A stretch of 64,000 bases of DNA from Paenibacillus rhizosphaerae (GTDB lineage Bacteria > Bacillota > Bacilli > Paenibacillales > Paenibacillaceae), in NCBI RefSeq assembly GCF_014192015.1, contig NZ_JACHXJ010000003.1, positions 124,001 to 188,000 on the forward strand, in the 5' to 3' direction. The number at the start of each line of letters is the position of its first letter. Position 1 is the first letter of the stretch. Below, in pieces: positions 17,584 through 24,324 of the stretch. A program made the position numbers and the translations under genes. The notes under the pieces are model-generated. The model had not been told where the DNA came from, ran no database searches, and saw only the letters and a list, made by a program, of their open reading frames with translations.

Positions 17584-17869
17584 TTACAAAAGATTCATCA
17601 GGCCATACACGATTTTGGCAGCCTCGGCGCGGGTTGCTCCCGCAGTCGGCTTGAAGAGCCCCGGATCGGAGCCTTCGATTACCCCCGCTTGTTGCATGGC
17701 TGAAACGGCTTCCTGTGCATAAGCAGCGATCGCATCTTGATCGGCGAAAGCAGTTGCCGTCGTTGACTTTTCCGTCTTCGCCCCTCGAGCGCTCGCATGG
17801 CAAGTATGGCCATGTCCTGCCTGGTGACGAGATCCTTCGCTCCAAAAGCTTTTTACCATATAGTACCAT
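17584..17869 (-). pseudogene. Remnant of an S-layer-homology (SLH) domain protein, C-terminal end
   Basis: The minus strand first reads KAFGAKDLVTRQDMAILAMR (SLH opening) in one frame. After a shift near 17780 it reads AIAAYAQEAVSAMQQAGVIEG and TAGATRAEAAKIVYGLM (SLH repeat end) to a stop at 17584. These are parts of two SLH repeats, which normally anchor secreted enzymes to the cell wall. Nothing upstream remains, so this is a scrap of a larger surface protein, perhaps one that once belonged to the polysaccharide locus. Confidence 0.7.
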
Positions 17870-17974
17870 TAACGTTGTTTAGCTAATTTGTCCGTTAACA
17901 TAATGAAGCTGCAAAACAGCGCGGCAGCTTCTTCCTAGACATTAATTCCAATTTATAGTTCCTCCGTTAGTTGA

Positions 17975-18016
17975 ACAAAGGCAGCCGATCACATTGGTCG
18001 GCTGCCTCCTTTGTTA
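17975..18016 (-). terminator. Terminator after the methyltransferase gene
   Basis: GGCAGCCGA (17980-17988) pairs with TCGGCTGCC (17998-18006) over a 9-base loop, with A/T-rich flanks on both sides. It lies 31 bases beyond the methyltransferase stop and may work in both directions. Confidence 0.6.
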
Positions 18017-18046
18017 TATTGTGCTGTCGTTTCCCTTTCCCGTTAG

Positions 18047-18913
18047 TTAATTCAATTCACAAATAAAAGCCGCAACCGGTTTTGAAATGATTAATTCTCC
18101 ATCACATGATTCAATTTTTTGCCTAGTTAAAGCTAGAAAAGTTTGGGCGATTGCTTCCCGATGTTCTCGACTTAACGCGTTGTCATTAAAAGGTCCTTGA
18201 TAGAGTTGGGTTGCCATATAGTATTGTAGTACAGGCTCTGGTTCTGTTACCTTAAACCCCGCCTCATAAGTCATTAGTTCTACTCGATTAAAGTGCTTTG
18301 ATAGTATAGCCTCCCCATTTTCTAAAGAAAAAGGAATCGGATCTTCTTTAATTTCAAATGGGATATGTAATTGACGCATTGTCTCCTGATGTAGTGTGAA
18401 GAATTCAGGCATCCCCCGGCTGCTATTAGTAGTAGCTAAGAACTTTCCTGTGTTTCTTAAAACTCTGCTGATTTCCTTCAATCCTTTTTTCAAATCAGGT
18501 AGGTGGTATAGCATATGGTTTGCCATGACGACATCAAATTCGTCAGAAAGAAACGGCAAATTCTCGGCGTCAGCAATCATGTGGAGGATAGGTAGCCCTT
18601 CCTGTTCTGCCTGAATACGTGCTGAATTCATAACTCCTTCTGCTAAGTCACAACAAACCACAAACCCGCCATTGCTTTTCAAAATTTTACTGGTGGGAAT
18701 CGAGAACCTCCCATTCCCTGTACCAATATCAAGAACGCGTTCACTGCCCAGCAAATTAAGTTTTTCTATTATCCATGTTTCAAACAACTCTTTTGATATC
18801 CCATATTTACCCATGACCTCATACTTAGCACTAAGATTATTACCTGTGTGGTAGATGAATTGTATACTTTCTTTATTTTGTGAATTCTCGTAGTAGTTCC
18901 GGACTTGACCCAT
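18047..18913 (-). CDS. Class I SAM-dependent methyltransferase
   Basis: 288 residues. The SAM-binding fold is clear: VLDIGTGNGRFSIP (motif I), VVCCDLAEGVM (motif II acidic strand), and DEFDVVMANHMLYHLPD (motif IV). The Methyltransf_11-type fold suggests a small-molecule substrate, which sequence does not reveal. AGGAGGACGAGAGT precedes the ATG. It stands alone in AT-rich DNA next to the repeat-bounded segment, which is compatible with horizontal acquisition. Confidence 0.85.
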   Translation of the reverse strand: MGQVRNYYENSQNKESIQFIYHTGNNLSAKYEVMGKYGISKELFETWIIEKLNLLGSERVLDIGTGNGRFSIPTSKILKSNGGFVVCCDLAEGVMNSARIQAEQEGLPILHMIADAENLPFLSDEFDVVMANHMLYHLPDLKKGLKEISRVLRNTGKFLATTNSSRGMPEFFTLHQETMRQLHIPFEIKEDPIPFSLENGEAILSKHFNRVELMTYEAGFKVTEPEPVLQYYMATQLYQGPFNDNALSREHREAIAQTFLALTRQKIESCDGELIISKPVAAFICELN

Positions 18914-19358
18914 ACTCTCGTCCTCCTAACACACTTTAATTGTTCACAAATTCAATATAAGTTAAAATCTCAATAATAGTTAGGGGTAAATTTGTCGATA
19001 TCCTCTGATTGCTACCCTTTCCTTACAATCTACATAACTCTGCTTTGCTTTTTCTCCAATTTGGCAATGAATTCTTGGGCTTTCACGTCAACAATATGTT
19101 TGCTAAAAGGTTTTCAAAACCGAACACATATACCTCTTAATCGAGCATTCACCACCTGCAACTGTTAAGTTTCTGTGCTTCCCTGCTCAACATTCTGCTC
19201 TCAGACATAGTACTCCACTTCAGTAGCTTTCTAATGACTACGCTTTAGTTAGGGAAAAGTCGACGATGGTTATGTCAGTGATTTGTCCCGTCTCATCCTT
19301 ACTTTTTCTACCCACTCCGGATCGTATCGGCCCCTGGGTTTCTCAATAAGAATGGAAA

Positions 19359-19515
19359 AGACATACCCATTCGACTAATACCAATGTATTTTTCCGTCAT
19401 CCAAATTGATCGGCAGGAAAAATAAACCGGCAGCTTGGGGTGTTTGTTTCCCCAAACTGCCGGTTAACCGATTTTCGGATTTATTTAAAATGTACAACAC
19501 TTTTTCCCAAACTCA
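19359..19515. repeat. 155-bp direct repeat, copy 1
   Basis: Matches 24113-24266 in the same orientation, essentially base for base, apart from the loop of its hairpin (three bases longer here). It contains the perfect hairpin AACCGGCAGCTTGGGG / CCCCAAACTGCCGGTT minus one mismatch (19425-19465). It ends with ACACTTTTTCCCAAACTC. Confidence 0.9.
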
Positions 19516-19605
19516 TGTTGTTCTCCAAAAGGTTTGAAAAAAACAATTGATTAAATCGAGGCATACCAAGGGGTATTTTCACAAAAGTTGCTACGGCATC
19601 TTCAT

Positions 19606-19679
19606 TTAATTTGAAAATAGTTGTTAAATTCTTTCTAAAGTTTGCAAAAGGTTGATTTTTTCCTTAAAGTTCGAAAAAG
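19606..19679 (+). repeat. Left array of TAAAGTTTG-type motifs
   Basis: TAAAGTTTGCAAAAG (19636-19650) and TAAAGTTCGAAAAAG (19665-19679) are preceded by a weaker copy TTAATTTGAAAATAG (19606-19620). The start-to-start spacing is 30 and 29 bases. Another related copy lies at 19527-19543. All are on the plus strand. Confidence 0.6.
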
Positions 19680-20268
19680 CTTTTGAAAATTTTATAATGT
19701 TAGAAAACGGATGCATCTTCCAGAAGGACCAACATAATCGATCATAAAGTATGAAAATGGTGTCGGATATTAATTATCCGGCTCCTTTTCATTTGTGAAA
19801 AAGTGTTAGCACAGCCTTGCAATTCCCGGCGCGGTGGCTTCATAAAAAAAGCCGGATTCAGTTTTTAACGAAATCGACTTTTTCTTTTATGCAGTCATCC
19901 AACTTCTAGGGTTATGAATGCGCGTGATTCTTCCTTTACCTTGAATGCACTTCCAGTTTTTGCTGCTGTCATTATAATATGCTAACTCCAGAGTGCAAAA
20001 TTCCCATTCCATTTGGCGTGGGTAGTGCCGATCTTTTACTTTTATTTCTCCTTTGTAGGAATTTCTTAATTTGCGATAGTAGCTCCAAAACTTAATAAAC
20101 AGCTAAAGTTATACATAAAAATTAAGCTAATGTTTCAAGACAGGCAGGTCGCCACCTACCCTGGAAATACGAAAGTCAAGGAGCTCCTGAGAGATATTGG
20201 GCATGTAATTTTATTGTTGGGGAATATTATAAACACTATTACAATTTATCCTCAGAGGCATGGCGCTT

Positions 20269-21045
20269 ATGAAAAAGTTAGTTTTATTAATCCTTGTTAT
20301 TGGATTGTTTTGCCAAATGGATATTACAAAAGCAAGTTTTCAATCAAAGAAACCGTTACTAATCCCAGAGGATGTTTTATCTCTTCAAGTAAACGGTTTA
20401 TACGGTCGTTCTCGTTTCTTTAATGAACGTGATGGGTATGAGGAAGTAACCATCAATAAGGTTATTAAATGGTTTAATACATCAAACCTTTCCGTTGGAC
20501 CAACTGAATTAGAGCTTAATCCCCCCCCTACTCTCCCCAATTTAAAAATAAAAATGAAAAACGGAAATGTTTCTGTTATTGAACCTGCATATAATTGTTT
20601 ATCTGCATCCAAAACAAAGATATGCACGCTAGCGGAAGGCGAGGTTATATATACCTGGAATAATAAAAAGGTTCGATTGCAATCCAGAGAACTGTTCGAC
20701 TGGCTATTAGTCGGGTGGAAATATGAAAGTGTAGGAGCTTCTAAAGAAGAGCTGCTTGAAGAGACCTTATACTCCAGATACTATCCTTATTTCGATAAAA
20801 CTTACTCGGATTTTATCATGTGTCCCCGAATAGATAAAATTGAAAGAATAAATGGGGATACAAGAAGACATATTGTTCGCGTAAGTGCGTTAAATTATAG
20901 TGCACATCATGGTGATATTCCCTACGATAGAATCCATATTACGTTGAGTGATACTTCAGAAAATGGTGTTAAAATAATTAATGTTGAGATACAAAAAGGT
21001 ATTTCTGTAACAGAAAGTCGTAAACAATGTAGAAGAGAAAACTAA
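20269..21045 (+). CDS. Secreted protein of unknown function (258 aa)
   Basis: Starts KKLVLLILVIGLFCQ, a clear signal peptide, with likely cleavage after the Ala in TKAS. The mature part is mixed alpha/beta with four cysteines and no recognised domain; residues ~150-175 (EELLEETLYSRYYPYF) are helical. The ATG at 20269 has a weak AGAGG site ~10 bases upstream; an ATG at 20260 would be too close to it. A run of eight C lies inside the gene at ~20521 but the frame is intact. The next gene, 27 bases downstream, is also secreted, so the pair may form an operon. I do not recognise the family. Confidence 0.65.
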   Translation: MKKLVLLILVIGLFCQMDITKASFQSKKPLLIPEDVLSLQVNGLYGRSRFFNERDGYEEVTINKVIKWFNTSNLSVGPTELELNPPPTLPNLKIKMKNGNVSVIEPAYNCLSASKTKICTLAEGEVIYTWNNKKVRLQSRELFDWLLVGWKYESVGASKEELLEETLYSRYYPYFDKTYSDFIMCPRIDKIERINGDTRRHIVRVSALNYSAHHGDIPYDRIHITLSDTSENGVKIINVEIQKGISVTESRKQCRREN

Positions 21046-21072
21046 AAACCTGTTGAGCTAAGGGGAACCAAA

Positions 21073-21531
21073 ATGAAAGGGAAATTGTTCGCGTTGCTTG
21101 TTATCTGCCTTCTGGTCTACGGCTTCGCTGTTGTTGCTGAATCGTCCCCATCTAAAGCATTCCGAAGCAACTCTAATGCGCAAGTGTTTAGATTAACTTC
21201 AAACGATGTTCAAACAGCCTATGTAAAATGGGGTGAATTTTGCTGGACGCTGAAAAGTGAAGAAATTGATTCGTTTATCATCATGTTACGAAAAGTGAGG
21301 AAGGAAGACATCAAACCATATCATGGTCCTTTTCCAAAAGGAGGACCATTTCAAGTAAGCTTAACAATGAAATCAAATGAACATTTCACTTTCACGGTTG
21401 GTGTTGGCGGACAGGGGTATGTCCTTTTCTCCCCACGCGAAAAGGTCTATCTTCCGGGATTTAATGAATTTAAGAACCCATTTATCGAACGAAGAGCCAA
21501 TGAAGCTAAGAATAACAAGCCGGCGCCATGA
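21073..21531 (+). CDS. Secreted protein of unknown function (152 aa)
   Basis: Has a signal peptide (KGKLFALLVICLLVYGFAVV, cleavage likely after VVAES). The mature ~125 residues look like a small beta-rich domain (PFQVSLTMKSNEHFTFTVGV, then YVLFSPREKVYLPGF). A ribosome-like AAGGGG precedes the ATG. It follows the other unknown secreted gene by 27 bases, with a strong terminator 280 bases downstream. Both lie inside the inverted motif arrays and the 155-bp repeats. The family is not recognised. Confidence 0.65.
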   Translation: MKGKLFALLVICLLVYGFAVVAESSPSKAFRSNSNAQVFRLTSNDVQTAYVKWGEFCWTLKSEEIDSFIIMLRKVRKEDIKPYHGPFPKGGPFQVSLTMKSNEHFTFTVGVGGQGYVLFSPREKVYLPGFNEFKNPFIERRANEAKNNKPAP

Positions 21532-21807
21532 TCGAGTTTAAAAGGAAGTTAATAGGAGTCCATCGAATGAGCGATTGACTTGACCGTGACGCCCATCTGG
21601 GAAACCGATTCCTCATCTGCGTGCTAATTTCCGCTACCATCGGATCGTAAGCGATTGGCTAGGTTATGTACCCAACTCTCATGCTCTTCTCCATCCCAGC
21701 TATAACTTTCAAAAGCGGTCGGTCGCTGAATATCCAACTTAACATACCTTCTTTCAATAATTTTTATATCCCCTTTAATTTTAGATCGAACATTTGCTTT
21801 TAGGATC

Positions 21808-21852
21808 TTACAAAAAAACGAAGCGTTAAAATACCGCTTCGTTTTTTTGTAA
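21808..21852 (+). terminator. Perfect bidirectional terminator
   Basis: ACAAAAAAACGAAGCG (21810-21825) and its exact complement (21835-21850) enclose a 9-base loop. Both ends are A/T runs, so it can stop transcription from either side. Confidence 0.85.
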
Positions 21853-21877
21853 ACAATCTTTATGATTTTGAATAAAG

Positions 21878-22061
21878 CTTTTTCAAACTCTGTGATCGAA
21901 AATAATCTTTTTCAAACTTTATCGAAACAGCAGATCTTGGAACCCACTAAGATTTCAGTGGTTTGGAAATTATTTTAGCGCTATTATCAACAAAACCCAG
22001 TCGTGGCGTACGTTTAACTAGCTTAAATTTCCAAACTTTATTTTCACTTTTGCAAACCTCT
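21878..22061 (-). repeat. Right array of TAAAGTTTG-type motifs (inverted)
   Basis: On the minus strand: a copy at 21878-21892 and TAAAGTTTGAAAAAG at 21907-21921, 29 bases apart, then TAAAGTTTGGAAATT at 22026-22040 and a copy with GTTTGCAAAAG at 22047-22061. They are inverted relative to the array at 19606-19679. Confidence 0.6.
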
Positions 22062-22193
22062 TGAAGGATTACACTAACTTTGAAACAAATCCAAATATTT
22101 ATGAAATATCACACTCTCTCTTCCCATCTCTCTATTACCTCATTTACCTTACGAGCACTTATTAGGTCGGGTATTTTTGTATACGTATACACA

Positions 22194-22638
22194 TCAAATC
22201 CTTATTTTGACTGAAGTTATACACGATATGATATAAACGTATACATATACATAAAGATCAAATTGTGCGAAGGAAATGGGAGTCTCGGCATTCGTAAGTC
22301 GGTGACAGCGCACTAATGCCACTCTTTTAGACTTTAAAATCCATAGATTGATAGTATATAGCAAAGGTATTAATAGAGAAAATTTAGGAATGCCGTGTCC
22401 AAAAAAAGTCAAATAACTTAATAAAGGAATAGACCATATGTCAGCTATTAGCAGCATACTGAATGATGCTTTTATTACTGCATGAGAGGCAAGCAATGAA
22501 GGCAAAAGCAAAAAAAAAGATAACAACCAAATATTGAATGTCTCCGGGATCTGTGCGAAACCAAAAAATCAAAAATACGGACAGAACAATTCCTAAAATT
22601 GATCCAATAATGCCCAAGACCCTTCCTCTCGTTCCCAC
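22194..22638 (-). pseudogene. Small multi-spanning membrane protein, frameshifted in an A9 run
   Basis: A GTG at 22638, with GGAGGGG upstream, opens a hydrophobic protein (RVLGIIGSILGIVLSVFLIF, then GDIQYLVVIFFF). At nine consecutive A/T bases (22510-22518) the frame is lost, while another frame carries on with ASHAVIKASFSMLLIADI and FSLLIPLLYTINLWILK to a stop at 22194. Joined, the product has about four membrane segments and ~147 residues. The slip may be a sequencing error, a true mutation or phase variation. It directly follows the 28-residue membrane peptide. No family is recognised. Confidence 0.55.
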
Positions 22639-22653
22639 GAGATTCCCCTCCAA

Positions 22654-22740
22654 CTATTGTGTGGTAATGAAATGGTAGACACCGACCAAAATTAATAGAC
22701 ATATTACAACAACGAATCCAATCAGAAAATTCTTTAGCAT
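22654..22740 (-). CDS. 28-residue single-span membrane peptide
   Basis: ATG at 22740 with a GAGGTGAAGGG site just upstream encodes MLKNFLIGFVVVICLLILVG followed by VYHFITTQ and a TAG. One membrane segment covers most of the peptide. Its stop touches the ribosome site of the frameshifted membrane gene, so the two form one operon. The good ribosome site and codon structure favour a real gene. Function unknown. Confidence 0.55.
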   Translation of the reverse strand: MLKNFLIGFVVVICLLILVGVYHFITTQ

Positions 22741-23124
22741 TGTCCCTTCACCTCATTACCATGATAATCCATTTTAAGTAGTGAGAACTACAAGTAAGTA
22801 AATTAAAGGGGACCGGTGGAAATCAATAGGTAAAAGACAGGTAATTCTCCTTGCCCACTAGTAATCACCTAAATATTACACACTATGTATAACTGGGTCT
22901 GCCTAATGACCCTACGGAAGGATTTCCCTTACAGGCTATTGAATATTATTAGCTATTATAAAGGGGGATAGCCAATGAAGCTAAGCTTACGAATCAAATT
23001 ATAAAGGGATTAAAGAATTATCTTTAGACATTGAGAACATCAGTCAAGAACCTATAGTTTCCACGCCACTTTTACGGATGTTACCGATGCAGAAGCAGAA
23101 ATGCATGGCATTAGAAGTCGTATC
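22741..23124. other. Non-coding stretch, possible gene scrap
   Basis: No intact gene. On the plus strand ~23035-23130 one frame reads SFHATFTDVTDAEAEMHG without a start or upstream continuation; it may be a decayed protein tail. Confidence 0.3.
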
Positions 23125-23151
23125 GGAAGAAAACCGCCTCGGCGGTTCTTC
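23125..23151 (-). terminator. Terminator of the 105-residue membrane protein gene
   Basis: On the minus strand GAAGAACCGCC GAG GCGGTTTTCTTC forms a compact GC hairpin with a T-rich end, starting just after the stop codon. Confidence 0.7.
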
Positions 23152-23152
23152 G

Positions 23153-23470
23153 TTAGCCTAACGAGGATAATTTGATTTTGTGCTTAAAGTAATACCACAA
23201 CGAACTAAAAGCGATTACAAGATGTAACAGATAAGGTGAGTATTCAATATATCTTTCTGGAATTCTTGCCATTTGGTCTATTATTAAAAACCCCCAAGTC
23301 AACTGATACAAGAAATTAAGTAAAAATATGGGCTTTCGTATACGATACCAATCGTTTGAGTATATAGCGATCCCCAAAAAGATTTGAATAAGGCACCAGA
23401 TTAAACCATACTCCGCCGACTCTACACCCCAAAAAAACTGTAATATCGGTGGGAAATATAATATCCCCAT
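23153..23470 (-). CDS. Hypothetical membrane protein
   Basis: 105 residues from the ATG at 23470, with three or four hydrophobic segments (YGLIWCLIQIFLGIAIY, IFLLNFLYQLTWGFLIID, YLLHLVIAFSSLWYYF). The ATG has no ribosome site. In frame upstream there is a strong AAGGAGG (GGAGG at 23526-23530) with ATA at 23518 exactly 7 bases after it, giving KADKFLPATGRATTAM before the annotated Met. The real start may be that ATA, or an ancestral ATG may have mutated to ATA. No family is recognised. Confidence 0.6.
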   Translation of the reverse strand: MGILYFPPILQFFWGVESAEYGLIWCLIQIFLGIAIYSNDWYRIRKPIFLLNFLYQLTWGFLIIDQMARIPERYIEYSPYLLHLVIAFSSLWYYFKHKIKLSSLG

Positions 23471-23576
23471 TGCTGTAGTTGCCCGCCCGGTAGCCGGTAA
23501 AAATTTATCTGCTTTTATTTGAATCCCTCCTTATTCATCTTACTTTATTCCCTCCTATAGTGTCCGATAGGAATCT

Positions 23577-24062
23577 TTAGTCTATGGTTATAATCTGCCA
23601 TTCACCACTTTTATCTTTTTCAAAATAGAATGTATAGCCCATTTCCTTTGTGTCATCACCTTGTTTTTTACCTCCCACTTGCACTAGAGTGCGCCCATTT
23701 TCTTCGTATGCTTTATCAACATCCGTGAAATTTACGGGATTGTCTAAGAGATAGTCATGCTCGGTACCGACATCCGGACCGAGCGTCTTATGGAACGCTT
23801 CTACATTCTTAGCGACGATCGCCTCAACTGATGCTTTGAGCTTTTCTTTTATGGCATTATCAATCAGCGGATCTTTAATCTCATCCCATTTGACGTTATC
23901 GCTACTGGAGAGTGTAGATCTGTTATCTGTTTCTGTTATGGAACCTGTATCCGAAGTGGCAGATTCTGCGGTATTATGGGATATTCCTGGTTCTTGATTT
24001 CCACAAGCCGCTAATAATGTTGCCGAAAATATTAGGGTAGCAATGCTTAATGTAACTTTCAT
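23577..24062 (-). CDS. Lipoprotein of unknown function
   Basis: 161 residues from the ATG at 24062, which has GGGGAAG upstream; an earlier in-frame codon lacks a site. The signal KVTLSIATLIFSATLLAAC carries the lipobox LAAC. A Ser/Thr-rich linker follows, then a mixed domain (DEIKDPLIDNAIKEKLKASV ... EMGYTFYFEKDKSGEWQI) whose ending resembles small NTF2-like or DUF-type lipoprotein folds. It should be anchored outside the membrane. Function unknown. It lies just inside the second 155-bp repeat. Confidence 0.75.
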   Translation of the reverse strand: MKVTLSIATLIFSATLLAACGNQEPGISHNTAESATSDTGSITETDNRSTLSSSDNVKWDEIKDPLIDNAIKEKLKASVEAIVAKNVEAFHKTLGPDVGTEHDYLLDNPVNFTDVDKAYEENGRTLVQVGGKKQGDDTKEMGYTFYFEKDKSGEWQIITID

Positions 24063-24112
24063 AAGTACACTTCCCCTTTTTGTTTTACTACTATTTACTT
24101 TCACATAAATCT

Positions 24113-24266
24113 AGACATACCCATTCGACTAATACCAATGTATTTTTCCGTCATCCAAATTGATCGGCAGGAAAAATAAACCGGCAGCTTGGGGGTGTTT
24201 CCCCAAACTGCCGGTTAACCGATTTTCGGATTTATTTAAAATGTACAACACTTTTTCCCAAACTCA
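24113..24266. repeat. 155-bp direct repeat, copy 2
   Basis: Same orientation and nearly identical to 19359-19515. On the minus strand its hairpin (24179-24216) is followed by TTTATTTTTCC, so it can serve as the transcription terminator of the ribonucleotide reductase gene, whose stop lies 59 bases from the repeat. Confidence 0.9.
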
Positions 24267-24324
24267 ACTTGCTTATTTACACTCGTCTTCTTCTCTTCCA
24301 TCTCTGTGTATGACCACGCTCTAA

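Larger units (their letters stand above)
18914..20268. other. 1.35-kb AT-rich stretch without an intact gene
   Basis: No intact gene is seen. Contents: a short coding-like scrap on the minus strand (~19260-19370) ending VRMRRDKSLT after ILIEKPRGRYDPEWVEK, which is the tail of an unknown protein; the first copy of the 155-bp repeat (19359-19515); an array of TAAAGTTTG-type motifs (19606-19679); and a hairpin at 19759-19785 built on TCGGATATTAATTATCCGG. Confidence 0.5.
21532..22193. other. 660-bp AT-rich stretch without a gene
   Basis: No coding frame is convincing. It holds a bidirectional terminator (21808-21852), the right array of TAAAGTTTG-type motifs (21878-22061) and a tract near 22170-22250 rich in GTATAC steps. 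Confidence 0.5.

Noticed and set aside
19606-22061. CRISPR array
   Set aside because: The motifs with ~29-30-base spacing are short, degenerate and occur in both orientations, with no constant repeat of 24-36 bases and no cas genes.
19260-22700. Transposase or integrase in the AT-rich segment
   Set aside because: No DDE, tyrosine or serine recombinase motif was found in any frame between 18.9 and 24.3 kb.
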